Shown: positions 7,895-17,002 of the stretch, one piece after another | Layout of the letters: each line of letters starts with the position of its first letter | Numbering within the stretch: the stretch's first letter is position 1 | Assembly (NCBI GenBank): GCA_902476765.1 | Contig: CABSEJ010000011.1 | Location: 1 to 41,024 of the forward strand | Length of the DNA: 41,024 nt | DNA from: an uncultured Blautia sp. | GTDB taxonomy: Bacteria > Bacillota > Clostridia > Lachnospirales > Lachnospiraceae | Direction of reading: 5' to 3' | Notes under the pieces: model-generated | What the model was told of the DNA's origin: nothing | Seen by the model: the letters and a program-made list of their open reading frames with translations, nothing else | Databases searched by the model: none | Position numbers and translations under genes: made by a program

Positions 7895-10174
7895 ATGAAA
7901 AAATTTTTGTATTCTTATCTTTTTTTCTGTCTCACAGGACTGGGATTCCTTTTGTGCTTTTTGGAGATTTTTCCTTCTTCACTGGAGACTTCCTGGCTTT
8001 TTTCCCTTTGTCTCTTTCTGCCTCTGGCCTTTGCCCTTCTGCACTATACCAAGTGCAGGGCGCAGTTTTCCATTCCCTTGCTGCTTCTTCTGACAGGCTT
8101 CTGCTGGATAAAAAGAGAAGAGATTTTTCTCCAGTCCAGCTTTATGTTCCAAAGGATTAAAGCCATTCTGGAGGAACTTTACAGCTTGTCCCCCTCATCT
8201 TCTTACCATGAAATAGAGGGGCCCGGAGAATATGTCTGCCTGCTGCTTCTCACTCTGTATTTTCTCTTTCTTTTGCTGGCTGTACTGAAAAAAAGAAAAG
8301 CCATATTTTTCTGCCTTTTGCTTCTGGCCATAATACCGGGATATGTGGTAAACCTGCCGCCTGCCAGAACTGCTCTTGGCTGTTTTCTGGCTGCTTTTTT
8401 GCTCTGGGAGGAGGCTGTTTTTCCAAAAAATCCTCTGAAGCAGTGGCTGCCAAAAACTGGCTTTCTTCTGGTTTTATATGGACTCTGCGCCTGGGTTCTG
8501 ACCCCGGCTCTTTCTCCCTGGCTGTTCCAGAACAGCCAGAAGCTCCACAGCTTTATCAACCAGACAGGGGCCCGTCTGTTTGATAATAAGGCCGTCCAGG
8601 CTCCCTCTGCTGCCTCCGGTGATTCTGAGTCCCGGGCTTTTACCTACGAAATCAAGGAAAAGACCCAGACTATTTCCAATATTGCCCCTGCCTACACAGG
8701 ACAGCCCATGTTTCATTTTTCTGCTGACCGGCTGATGCAGGATACGTTTTATCTGAGAGGCTTTATCGGACAGGATTATGATAACGGTTCCTGGACAGCT
8801 CCTGACAAAAACCAGTGGTACCTGTATGCCCAACAGAACAACATCTCCAAAGAAGAGGCTGCCAAATTCTACGGACAGCCTTACAGACTGGGGGAATCTC
8901 TGGATACCTATACTTATTCTCTGGAATTCTACTTTTCTCCGGCTTTCTCCTATCTGCCCTACGGCAGTGAGGTTTCGGAAGATTCTCCAGGAGAAAATAA
9001 TGCTTTCCCGGCAGAAGCATTAGATAGCAGAGGCTGCTTTCCTCTAAGCCTCTCCACAGCACCCCAGCTGATGGGCCAGGAAGTGGAAGAAGCAAGTTCC
9101 CTGTCAGCTTTATACCGGAATTTTTCCCAGGATTTCTATACCTCCTGGGAGGCTCAGGAAATGGCTCTGGTTCAGGAAGAGCTGGAAAGTCTGCCTGTGT
9201 ACAGCTCCATGCCGGAAAACCCGGATATAGAAGACATCACAAAAGCTGCCGGAGAAATCCAGAATTTTCTTTGGGAACATGCCACATACAGTCTCTCCAT
9301 GGAGACTCCGCCCAAAACAGTCTCCCGTTTAGAGGATTTTTTATACGGACAGAAAAAAGGCTTCTGCGTTCATTTTGCAACAGCCGGAACCCTGCTGTTT
9401 CGTATGTACGGTATTCCTGCCCGTTATGTAAGCGGGTATGCTTTCCCTGCCTCTTTGCTGGATGAGAATGTACAGGGACATTATTCCGGGGATATTCCCG
9501 ACTCCACTGCCCATGCCTGGACGGAAATCTATATAGATTCTATAGGCTGGGTTCCTGTAGAAGTCACACCTTCTGCCGAGGAGTCCGGTTCATCCGCAGA
9601 CCTCCCTAATACGGATTCCTCTCAAAACATACCGGAAGAGGATAATCCCGAAAATCAGGAATCCCAGCAAAAGGATGACACTTCTTCTGCTCCGGAAAAG
9701 GGAAACGCCGGAAAGAGTCCTGCTCCTTCCAGCGTCATCCGCCTTGTTCTTGTATTTTTTAAATATTTGCTGTATGTCCTGCTGACTCTGTTTTTCTTTG
9801 CAGCAGTTCTTCTTACCCGGCAAAATCTTCTGTTCCGGAAGCGTTTAGGCTACTTTTCCTCCGGGCCAAGAAGGGCATACCTTTGTATTTTTAAAAGCCT
9901 GACAAAGCTTTTCCTGCTGTCCTATCCTGTAGAGGGTAAACATATGGGAGACCAGGAATTTTACCAGGCTCTTACCGAAAAACTGCCTCCGGAAAAAAGA
10001 GACGGCTTTTGGGACCTGTACTGGGAAGCCCAGGCCTTCGCCTTCGGTCCCAAAGCCCCTAAAGCGAAAGACATTCGCAGCCTCCGCAGCCATTATCTCT
10101 TTGCCCGGAAAGAATTTTTGGCTTCTCAGGCCCCTGTTTCCAGGCTGTATTACCGGTTCATCCGGGTTCTCTAG
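7895..10174 (+). CDS. Transmembrane transglutaminase-like protein (TgpA type)
   Basis: A 759-residue membrane protein. Its N-terminal third (to about residue 215) is a series of very hydrophobic helices, followed by an extracellular region. The transglutaminase-like core has Cys491 in KKGFCVHFATAGTLLFR and His540 in AHAWTEIYID. The third catalytic position is Glu556 in WVPVEVTPS, where many relatives have Asp. A low-complexity Ser/Pro/Glu/Asn stretch (about 560-610) leads to another membrane helix and a cytoplasmic DUF4129-like tail. The start at 7895 has AAGAGG upstream. The role, probably cell-envelope protein processing or crosslinking, is inferred from the cassette. A long hairpin beyond the stop may serve as the terminator. 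Confidence 0.85.
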   Translation: MKKFLYSYLFFCLTGLGFLLCFLEIFPSSLETSWLFSLCLFLPLAFALLHYTKCRAQFSIPLLLLLTGFCWIKREEIFLQSSFMFQRIKAILEELYSLSPSSSYHEIEGPGEYVCLLLLTLYFLFLLLAVLKKRKAIFFCLLLLAIIPGYVVNLPPARTALGCFLAAFLLWEEAVFPKNPLKQWLPKTGFLLVLYGLCAWVLTPALSPWLFQNSQKLHSFINQTGARLFDNKAVQAPSAASGDSESRAFTYEIKEKTQTISNIAPAYTGQPMFHFSADRLMQDTFYLRGFIGQDYDNGSWTAPDKNQWYLYAQQNNISKEEAAKFYGQPYRLGESLDTYTYSLEFYFSPAFSYLPYGSEVSEDSPGENNAFPAEALDSRGCFPLSLSTAPQLMGQEVEEASSLSALYRNFSQDFYTSWEAQEMALVQEELESLPVYSSMPENPDIEDITKAAGEIQNFLWEHATYSLSMETPPKTVSRLEDFLYGQKKGFCVHFATAGTLLFRMYGIPARYVSGYAFPASLLDENVQGHYSGDIPDSTAHAWTEIYIDSIGWVPVEVTPSAEESGSSADLPNTDSSQNIPEEDNPENQESQQKDDTSSAPEKGNAGKSPAPSSVIRLVLVFFKYLLYVLLTLFFFAAVLLTRQNLLFRKRLGYFSSGPRRAYLCIFKSLTKLFLLSYPVEGKHMGDQEFYQALTEKLPPEKRDGFWDLYWEAQAFAFGPKAPKAKDIRSLRSHYLFARKEFLASQAPVSRLYYRFIRVL

Positions 10175-10227
10175 TGCCATCCACTTTAAATGCCTTACCG
10201 TTTCACTGAGAATGCTTTTTTAAGCGT

Positions 10228-10281
10228 GCAGTTGTAAAAACACAGGCGTAGCGGGCTACGCTGAGGCTTTTACAACTGTGC
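10228..10281. repeat. Palindromic intergenic hairpin between convergent genes
   Basis: The arms CAGTTGTAAAA and TTTTACAACTG enclose an inner hairpin GCGTAG-CGGG-CTACGC. Additional pairing (GCTTTT with AAAAGC) extends the fold outward to about 10210-10295. It fills most of the 126-base gap between the convergent transglutaminase and ABC genes and may end both transcripts, although no strong T tract adjoins it. The inner GGCGTAGCGG..GCTACG motif is also found in the element at 23528-23694. Confidence 0.6.
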
Positions 10282-10300
10282 TATCGGAAAAGCAGGCCAT

Positions 10301-12139
10301 TTAGATAGCCTCTGCCTTTTCAAACTGGCTGTTATAAAGGCTGGCATAAAAGCCATTGGCAGCCAGCAGGCTCTGGTGGGTTCCCTGCTCGATAATGTCC
10401 CCGTCTTTCATGACCAGAATCAAATCTGCATCCCGGATAGTGGAAAGGCGGTGGGCAATCACAAAGCTGGTCCGGCCCTTCATCAGGTTATCCATAGCAC
10501 TCTGAATCCGTTCCTCAGTCCTGGTATCCACGGAAGAGGTTGCCTCATCCAGAATCAGAATTTTATTATCCGCCAGAATAGCTCTGGCTATGGTAAGAAG
10601 CTGCTTCTGTCCCTGAGAAATATTGTTGGTCTCCTCGTTCAGTACCATCTGGTAGCCACCAGGCTGGGACATAATAAAGTGATGGACATGTGCCGCCTTA
10701 GCTGCGGCTATTACTTCCTCGTCTGTGGCGTCCAGCCGTCCGTAGCGGATATTTTCCATAATGGTTCCGTGGAACAGCCATGTATCCTGCAGTACCATGC
10801 CGAACATTTCTCTTAACTGGCTTCTGTTAAAGTCTTTTACATTGTGTCCGTCAATAAGGATTTCTCCTTTATTCACGTCATAAAAGCGCATCAAAAGCTT
10901 AATCATGGTGGTCTTGCCTGCTCCTGTAGGACCTACGATAGCCACCTTCTGTCCTTCCTTTACATCTGCATTAAAATCATGGATGATTATCTGCTCCGGA
11001 TTATATCCGAAAGCCACATGACGTGCCTGAACGTTACCGTTTACCTTGGTAATATCCACCGGATTCTCTACTGTCTGGTCTTCTTCCTCTTCGTCCAGGA
11101 ATTCAAACACACGCTCTGCCGCAGCAGCAGATGACTGGAGCATATTGGTTACCTGGGCAATCTGCTGGATAGGCTGGGTAAAGTTCCGGATATACTGGAA
11201 GAAGGCCTGAATGTCTCCTACCATTACTTTTCCTTTGATAACCATAAAGCCTCCCAGAAGAGCCACCATCACATAACCCAGATTTCCCACAAACTGCATG
11301 ATAGGCATCATCATTCCAGAGAAAAACTGGGAACGCCATGCAGAAGAATACAGCTTTTCATTGGTTTCCTCAAAGGTCCTGATTACATCCTCTTCTTTGT
11401 TAAAGGCCTTGACCACGTTATGACCGCTGTAGATTTCCTCTACCTGACCGTTTACCTCTCCCAAATAGCTTTGCTGGGCCCGGAAATATTTCTGTGAGTG
11501 CTTCATCACATTTCCGATTATCAGCATAGAAACCGGAAGAATCAAAAGAGCAGCTAACGTCATCCAAACATTGATGGACAGCATCATAACAAACACGCCC
11601 ACCAGCATGGTCACAGAAGTAATCAGCTGGGTAAAGCTCTGGTTAATACTCATTTGAAGAGTATCCACATCATTCGTGATACGGGAAAGTATTTCTCCGT
11701 GGGTTCTGCTTTCATAATATTTCAGCGGAATCCGGTTAATTTTAGAGGAAATATCTTTTCTCAGATTATAGGTTACATTATTGGAAATTCCTGTCATGAT
11801 AAAGCCCTGGATAAAGGAAAAGCAGGCGCTGACCAGGTACAGGCACAATGCCCCTAAAAGTATCCGGGCAATCTTATCAAAATCAATGCCCGGTCCGCCG
11901 CCGATTTTCGATACAATTCCAGTATACAGCTCTGTGGTGGCTTTTCCCAGTATTTTGGGCCCAATAATATTGAATACCGTGCTTCCTACAGCGAAAACCA
12001 TCATGATTCCCAGCTGCAGGTGGTATCTTTTCATATACTGAAGGAGACGCTTCATGGCTCCCTTAAAATTCTTGGCCTTTTCTCCTGTCATTCCCCTTCC
12101 GTGTCCGCCCATAGGGCCTCTTGGTCTTTCATTACTCAT
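10301..12139 (-). CDS. Heterodimeric ABC exporter subunit, catalytic half (type IV exporter)
   Basis: A 612-residue half-transporter with a six-helix membrane domain after a Gly/Arg-rich N-terminus and a C-terminal nucleotide-binding domain. Walker A is VGPTGAGKTTM and Walker B is KILILDEATSSVD, with the catalytic Glu present. The H-loop is FVIAHRLST. The signature is ISQGQ rather than LSGGQ. Its partner has a degenerate Walker B and H-loop, so the pair has one consensus and one degenerate ATP site, as in BmrCD, LmrCD or TM287/288. The start overlaps the partner's stop by eight bases, so translation is probably coupled. The upstream MarR gene suggests drug, toxin or porphyrin export; the substrate is unknown. 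Confidence 0.9.
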   Translation of the reverse strand: MSNERPRGPMGGHGRGMTGEKAKNFKGAMKRLLQYMKRYHLQLGIMMVFAVGSTVFNIIGPKILGKATTELYTGIVSKIGGGPGIDFDKIARILLGALCLYLVSACFSFIQGFIMTGISNNVTYNLRKDISSKINRIPLKYYESRTHGEILSRITNDVDTLQMSINQSFTQLITSVTMLVGVFVMMLSINVWMTLAALLILPVSMLIIGNVMKHSQKYFRAQQSYLGEVNGQVEEIYSGHNVVKAFNKEEDVIRTFEETNEKLYSSAWRSQFFSGMMMPIMQFVGNLGYVMVALLGGFMVIKGKVMVGDIQAFFQYIRNFTQPIQQIAQVTNMLQSSAAAAERVFEFLDEEEEDQTVENPVDITKVNGNVQARHVAFGYNPEQIIIHDFNADVKEGQKVAIVGPTGAGKTTMIKLLMRFYDVNKGEILIDGHNVKDFNRSQLREMFGMVLQDTWLFHGTIMENIRYGRLDATDEEVIAAAKAAHVHHFIMSQPGGYQMVLNEETNNISQGQKQLLTIARAILADNKILILDEATSSVDTRTEERIQSAMDNLMKGRTSFVIAHRLSTIRDADLILVMKDGDIIEQGTHQSLLAANGFYASLYNSQFEKAEAI

Positions 12140-14300
12140 TGGCTAATTCCTCCTCTGACAACTGTGACATAGCAATCTGGCGATATACGTCGCAGGATTT
12201 TAAAAGCTCCTGATGAGTTCCCTGACCAACCACCTTTCCTTCATCCAAAACCAGAATTTTGTCTGCATGAAGGATGGTGCTGATTCTCTGTGCCACAATC
12301 AGGGTTGTGGCCTCCTTTGTCTCTTTCTTTAACGCTCTTCTCAGAGTTACGTCCGTCTTATAATCCAGAGCAGAAAAGCTGTCATCGAAAATATAGATTT
12401 CCGGATTTTTGGCTATGGCCCTGGCTATGGACAGACGCTGTTTCTGTCCGCCTGATACATTGGTACCTCCCTGTGCAATCTCTGCCTGTACTCCCTTTTC
12501 CTTTTCCTGGATAAAGTCCCAGGCCTGAGCTATCTCTGCCGCCCGCTTTACTTCCTCTTCTCCTGCCTCCTCTTTTCCGTATCGGATGTTAGAATCAATG
12601 GTACCGGAGAAAAGCACACCCTTCTGGGGCACATATCCAATCCTGTCTCTTAAATCATGAAGGTTCATATCCCGGATGTCCACTCCGTCTACCAGAATCC
12701 TTCCCCTTGTCACATCAAAAAATCTGGGTATCAGGTTTACCAGGGTACTCTTTCCGCTTCCCGTACTTCCGATGAAAGCTACGGTTTCTCCTTTTTTGGC
12801 GGTGAAGCTTATATCCGAAATGGTTTCCTCGTCAGCTCCCGGATAGGCAAATCCCACCTGTTCAAAGGCCACTTCTCCTTTTCTGCTTTCCATAGGCGTC
12901 TGGTGAGCTTCTCCGTCCCGGATACTCACCTGAGTATCCATGACTTCATTGATACGCTTAGCGGCAACACTGGCTCTCGGAATCATAATGGACATCATGG
13001 TAATCATCAGGAAGGCCATGATAATCTGCATAGCATACTGCATAAAAGCCATCATATTTCCCACCTGCATAGTACCCTCATTTACTGCATGAGCCCCATT
13101 CCAAACAATCAGAACCGTAACGCCGTTCATAATCAGCATCATTACCGGCATCATAAAGGTCATACATCTGTTGACAAACAGATTGGTCCTGGTCAGACTT
13201 ATATTGGCATCCTCAAAGCGCTCTTCCTCGTGCTTCTCTGTGCTGAAGGCACGGATAACATAAACGCCCGTAAGAATTTCTCTTGCCACCAGATTCAGCT
13301 TATCAATTAAATACTGCAGCTTTGTAAATTTAGGCATTGCAATCTTAAAAAGAAAAGCCACAAATATCATAATCAGCACCACAGCCAGAGCCAGAATCCA
13401 GGTCATGGAAGCATCGGTCTGGAACACCTTGTAAACGCCGCCTATACCCAGAATAGGGGCATACAGCACGATTCTGAAAATCATGGCAAACAGCAGCTGA
13501 ATCTGCTGCACGTCGTTGGTACTTCTGGTAATCAGGGAAGCCGTGGAAAAATGATTCAGCTCTGCTCCGGAAAATGTGATCACCTTCCGATACACGCTGT
13601 TTCTCAGATTTCTGCCCAAGGTAGCCGCCACTCTGGCTGACAGGAAGGTGACCGTAACCGCCGCTGCCATTCCCAGAAAAGCCAGGCCCAGCATTTTCAA
13701 ACCGCTGAACAGGATGTACTGAATCTGCATTTGATCCATATCCTGTCCCTGGGCTTCATACTCCTGCTGCACATAAAGAACCGCTGTCTGGGTCACAATA
13801 GACTCCGGCATTTCCTCCAGGCTCTTTGTCTGCTCTCCCATCATCTGCTCCAGCTGTTCCTTAGGTATCTGCTGCAGCACCTGGAAAATATCTGCCTCCT
13901 GGGGAATTCCCATCTGCTCCTTTATGGCAGCCACTTCCTCTGAGGCATTGTCCTGAAGCTGGGAAACCACCAGCTCCGGGATTCCCAGAATTTCGTTTAG
14001 TTTTTCTCTGTCCTGTTCAGCAATATGCTTTAATACATAATTTTCTTCTTCTGCGGTGTATTGTTCCCGGACAAAGTCTATGTCCTCATCCTTCATGAAC
14101 AACTCAAGCCGCTCCATGGATTCCTGCCGGATGGTGTCCGGCACTCCGTCCTCCACACCTTTCTGCTGGATTCCCACATTTACAATCTTTGAGGTATAAT
14201 CCGGCAGAGATAAGTCGCAGAAGGCCTGCACAAACAGAAGGGCAATAATCATCACCAGATAATACCACCGCTCCTTCATGTAATGAAACATTTTCAGCAT
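12132..14300 (-). CDS. Heterodimeric ABC exporter subunit with degenerate ATP site and large ectodomain
   Basis: A 722-residue half-transporter. After the first membrane helix (about residues 13-30) there is a hydrophilic insertion of roughly 155 residues (about 40-195), acidic, rich in Gln/Glu/Met and predicted outside the cell, before the second helix. The C-terminal NBD has Walker A IGSTGSGKSTL and signature VSGGQ. Walker B is YIFDDSFSALD, with Asp in place of the catalytic Glu, and the H-loop is VAQRIST, with Gln replacing His. These are the known marks of the non-hydrolysing site in heterodimeric exporters. The gene sits 16 bases after marR and overlaps its partner by eight bases. Confidence 0.9.
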   Translation of the reverse strand: MLKMFHYMKERWYYLVMIIALLFVQAFCDLSLPDYTSKIVNVGIQQKGVEDGVPDTIRQESMERLELFMKDEDIDFVREQYTAEEENYVLKHIAEQDREKLNEILGIPELVVSQLQDNASEEVAAIKEQMGIPQEADIFQVLQQIPKEQLEQMMGEQTKSLEEMPESIVTQTAVLYVQQEYEAQGQDMDQMQIQYILFSGLKMLGLAFLGMAAAVTVTFLSARVAATLGRNLRNSVYRKVITFSGAELNHFSTASLITRSTNDVQQIQLLFAMIFRIVLYAPILGIGGVYKVFQTDASMTWILALAVVLIMIFVAFLFKIAMPKFTKLQYLIDKLNLVAREILTGVYVIRAFSTEKHEEERFEDANISLTRTNLFVNRCMTFMMPVMMLIMNGVTVLIVWNGAHAVNEGTMQVGNMMAFMQYAMQIIMAFLMITMMSIMIPRASVAAKRINEVMDTQVSIRDGEAHQTPMESRKGEVAFEQVGFAYPGADEETISDISFTAKKGETVAFIGSTGSGKSTLVNLIPRFFDVTRGRILVDGVDIRDMNLHDLRDRIGYVPQKGVLFSGTIDSNIRYGKEEAGEEEVKRAAEIAQAWDFIQEKEKGVQAEIAQGGTNVSGGQKQRLSIARAIAKNPEIYIFDDSFSALDYKTDVTLRRALKKETKEATTLIVAQRISTILHADKILVLDEGKVVGQGTHQELLKSCDVYRQIAMSQLSEEELANE

Positions 14301-14316
14301 AGTGTCACTCCTTTAT

Positions 14317-14751
14317 TTAGTCATTTTCTAAGTTATCTATCATTTGGGCAAAGAAGCGCCGAAGCAGGCAAAGCTCACTTTCCGAAAAGCCCTGGAATGT
14401 CATATTCTCGCTTTCCTCTATGCAGCATTTCACCTTCTCTGTAATAGCCTTTCCTTTTTCTGTCAGATAAATTCGGCTCATTCTCTGGTCCTTTTCATCT
14501 GCTCTACGCTCCAGGATTCCTGATTTCTCCAGTCTTTTAATAGAAACCGCCACTGTAGGGGCGCTGATTTTCAGGGCCTGAGATATTTCCCTCTGACTCT
14601 GGCCTTCCTGTGTGCTTAAAAGGCCCAGCAGGGGAACCTGCTTAGGATGAATGTCCGTCTCTTTCAAAGCGGCAAAAGCCCTCTTAAAATACAGATGGGT
14701 AAGCTTTACCAGCATACTCTGCAGGCTGTCCTCGGTTTCTTTGCAGAACAT
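14317..14751 (-). CDS. MarR-family transcriptional regulator
   Basis: A 144-residue winged-helix protein. The recognition region is QREISQALKISAPTVAVSIKRLEKSGILERR, followed by the wing DEKDQRMSRIYLTEKG; both are typical of MarR/SlyA. It is the first gene of a marR-ABC-ABC operon, an arrangement in which MarR usually represses the exporter genes and releases DNA on ligand binding. A palindrome (TTAGTTGGCTAACT) lies directly after the -10 of its own promoter, suggesting autorepression. The start at 14751 follows AAAGGAGAGGAGCCT. The ligand is unknown; candidates include antibiotics, phenolics and heme or porphyrins. Confidence 0.9.
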   Translation of the reverse strand: MFCKETEDSLQSMLVKLTHLYFKRAFAALKETDIHPKQVPLLGLLSTQEGQSQREISQALKISAPTVAVSIKRLEKSGILERRADEKDQRMSRIYLTEKGKAITEKVKCCIEESENMTFQGFSESELCLLRRFFAQMIDNLEND

Positions 14752-14772
14752 AGGCTCCTCTCCTTTCTTTAC

Positions 14773-14816
14773 TTAGTTGGCTAACTTATAATATGGTAAA
14801 TTTTATATAAAATCAA
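14773..14816 (-). promoter_or_regulatory. marR-ABC promoter with operator dyad
   Basis: On the minus strand TTGATT (14811-14816) and TATTAT (14788-14793) are spaced by 17 bases. The -10 is followed at once by an imperfect dyad at 14773-14786 (plus strand TTAGTTGGCTAACT). An operator at the transcription start is the expected place for MarR autorepression. Confidence 0.7.
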
Positions 14817-14867
14817 GCATTTCTTCATAACTTCATTATTTTTTTATAAATTACTCACAATTATTTT

Positions 14868-14881
14868 ATTAGTCAACTAAT
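14868..14881. promoter_or_regulatory. Second MarR-like palindrome
   Basis: ATTAGTCAACTAAT has perfect six-base arms (ATTAGT/ACTAAT). It lies about 50 bases upstream of the marR -35 and about 40 bases upstream of the aroK -35. Its arms resemble the dyad at 14773, so the same repressor may bind both sites; this is inferred from similarity alone. Confidence 0.5.
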
Positions 14882-14921
14882 CTTTTGCGCAGAGAACAAT
14901 TTTTCTTCTTTCAAACTTTTC

Positions 14922-14951
14922 TTGTAAAAACTCCTGTTTTCCTGCTATAAT
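14922..14951 (+). promoter_or_regulatory. Possible promoter for shikimate kinase
   Basis: TTGTAA (14922-14927) and TATAAT (14946-14951) are spaced by 18 bases and lie 35 bases upstream of the aroK ATG. Confidence 0.6.
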
Positions 14952-14986
14952 AAACCACAATATACAAAGGAAGGCGGAAAATAAAG

Positions 14987-15520
14987 ATGCAGAAGGCTAT
15001 AGCAGAAAAGGATAATATTTTTCTTATTGGATTTATGGGAGCCGGAAAAACCTCGGTAGCCCAGTGCCTGCAGCAGATGTTTCATATGGACGTCATTGAG
15101 ATGGATCAGGTTATTGCCCTAAGAGAGGGCTGCTCTATCCCGGAAATTTTTGACAGATATGGAGAAGCTTATTTTCGTGATTTAGAATCTAATCTTCTCC
15201 GGGAAATCAGCAAAAGCCGTGGACAGATAGTATCCTGCGGAGGCGGGGCCATTCTGCGGGAGGAAAATATAAAAGAAATGAAGCGCAGCGGAAAGGTAGT
15301 ACTTTTGACTGCCTCACCGGAAACTATTTTAAAGCGGGTAGGAACAGATGAGTCCCGCCCCGTACTGAAGGGCAGGAAAACCGTAGATGGAATATCTCAG
15401 CTCATGGAACAAAGAAGAGCAAAATATGAGGCTGCTGCAGACCTTATCCAGCCCACAGACAGCCTGAGTATTCAAAATATTTGTATAGAAATCGCCAGAA
15501 AAACCGGTATTGCAGATTAA
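14987..15520 (+). CDS. aroK: Shikimate kinase
   Basis: A 177-residue kinase that phosphorylates shikimate at the 3-hydroxyl with ATP, in the aromatic pathway. Walker A is GFMGAGKTSVA near residues 15-25. The shikimate-binding segment is MDQVIALREGCSIPEIFDRYGEAYFRDLE, with CGGGAI following and the lid Arg in ESRPVLKG. It is a stand-alone gene with its own promoter and an AAAGGAAGGCGG site. aroF is about 10 kb away, so the aromatic genes are dispersed. Its stop overlaps the stop of the convergent MATE gene by three bases and no terminator lies between them. Confidence 0.92.
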   Translation: MQKAIAEKDNIFLIGFMGAGKTSVAQCLQQMFHMDVIEMDQVIALREGCSIPEIFDRYGEAYFRDLESNLLREISKSRGQIVSCGGGAILREENIKEMKRSGKVVLLTASPETILKRVGTDESRPVLKGRKTVDGISQLMEQRRAKYEAAADLIQPTDSLSIQNICIEIARKTGIAD

Positions 15521-16908
15521 GCCTGTGCCGGTTCTCTGGACAGGGCCGGCCACATAATACAGAGCATGGTTACAAAGCAGGCCGTGCCTCCGATAAAATT
15601 GGAAATAGGTTCAGCAAGAAAAACGCCGTTTACGCCCAGCCCCGCCACATGAGGCAGCCACAGGGTAAGGGGTATAACGATAACCGCTTTTCTAAGCAGA
15701 GAAAAGAAAATGGCCTGCCGGGCTTTTCCCAGGCCGGTAAATACGCTCTGGCCTGCGAACTGCAGGGACATAAAACAAAAGCCGAAGAAATATATCCTCA
15801 TGGCCGAAGTTCCCAGTTCTATCATTTCTTCTCCCCCGTTAAACAGAGCGATAAAACTATGGGGAATCAGAAGGGTGATTATCCAGGCCGCCGTGGTATA
15901 AACCATACAGATAACAGACATAATCTTGATTCCTGTTTTTCCCCTCTTATATTTCCCGGCTCCATAGTTGTAGCCGATAACTGGCTGGGCTCCCTGGGTC
16001 AATCCGTTGGCCGGCACACTCAACACTTCCCGGACCGAATTCATGATGGTCATAATTCCCACATATACATCTCCTCCATAGGACTGAAGGGTTACGTTAC
16101 AAACAATCTGCACACCGCAGTTGGTGGCAGCCATAATAAATCCGGAAAGTCCCAAAGCCAGGATTTCCCTTATACATTTAAAATCCGGTTTCAGCCTTCT
16201 AAGCCGCAGCTTTAAAAGCGTAGTCCTTCCCGTCAAAAACAGCACCACCCATAAAGCGGATGCACTTTGAGAAATCACTGTGGCTATAGCCGCTCCCTTT
16301 ACTCCCATATGAAAAACAAAAATAAACAAAGGGTCCAGTATAATATTCAGCACAGCCCCTATCAAAACCGTCAACATTCCCGTCTTGGGAAATCCCTGGC
16401 AGTTAATAAATCCGTTCATTCCCAGGCTTATCATTACGCAGATAGTGCCCAGAAGATAAATACTGATATAATCATTGGCATATCCAAAGGTGGCATCGCT
16501 GGCTCCCAGGGCATATAAAAGGGGAGCTTTCGTCAAAAGCCCCAAAATGGTCAGCAAAATTCCCGTAAACAGAGTGAGAAAAAAAGCGTTTCCCATAATT
16601 ATTTCCGCTCTCTCCTCATCTCCCTTTCCTCTGGCAATGGAACAGAGCGGACCTCCTCCTGTTCCCACAAGAAAGGAGAAGGCAGTGATAGCCGTTATAA
16701 TGGGAAAGGCCACTCCCACTCCCGTCAAAGCGTCGGAACTGGCTCCTGGGATTCTGCCGATATAAATCCTGTCCACAATATTGTAAAGCACATTGATGAA
16801 TTGAGCTACAATCAGCGGAAGGGATAGCCTGAGAATCAGCCCCAGCACACTTCCCTTAGAAAAATCATGCTCCTCTCCTCTGTAAGAATGCTTTTTTAAT
16901 TCTTTCAC
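15517..16908 (-). CDS. MATE-family multidrug/cation efflux protein
   Basis: A polytopic membrane protein of about 463 residues with the 12-helix MATE pattern. The N-terminal segment SVLGLILRLSLPLIVAQFINVLYNIVDRIYIGRIPG and the internal LTQGAQPVIGYNYGAGKYKR are typical. It likely exports cationic drugs or metabolites using Na+ or H+. The start is uncertain: I chose GTG at 16908, which has AGGAAG seven bases upstream and gives VKELKKHSYRG; a TTG 22 codons earlier (16974) lacks an RBS. The gene follows the aminotransferase by 94 bases on the same strand and could be co-transcribed with it. The substrate is unknown. Confidence 0.85.
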   Translation of the reverse strand: MKELKKHSYRGEEHDFSKGSVLGLILRLSLPLIVAQFINVLYNIVDRIYIGRIPGASSDALTGVGVAFPIITAITAFSFLVGTGGGPLCSIARGKGDEERAEIIMGNAFFLTLFTGILLTILGLLTKAPLLYALGASDATFGYANDYISIYLLGTICVMISLGMNGFINCQGFPKTGMLTVLIGAVLNIILDPLFIFVFHMGVKGAAIATVISQSASALWVVLFLTGRTTLLKLRLRRLKPDFKCIREILALGLSGFIMAATNCGVQIVCNVTLQSYGGDVYVGIMTIMNSVREVLSVPANGLTQGAQPVIGYNYGAGKYKRGKTGIKIMSVICMVYTTAAWIITLLIPHSFIALFNGGEEMIELGTSAMRIYFFGFCFMSLQFAGQSVFTGLGKARQAIFFSLLRKAVIVIPLTLWLPHVAGLGVNGVFLAEPISNFIGGTACFVTMLCIMWPALSREPAQA

Positions 16909-17002
16909 AATCACACTTCCTGTCTTTCCTGAAAGGGACAGAGCCCGGCTAATTGCACCGGCCCCTGTTCCCAAGTATTACCATACGCTTTCTGTCCTTT
17001 TC

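Noticed and set aside
12657..13310. Plus-strand ORF of 217 codons within the ABC gene
   Set aside because: It is antisense to conserved ABC motifs, His-rich by codon mirroring and without an RBS.
16909..16974. TTG start giving a longer MATE protein with MGTGAG
   Set aside because: There is no ribosome binding site, and the added residues do not resemble a MATE N-terminus; the GTG at 16908 is better placed.
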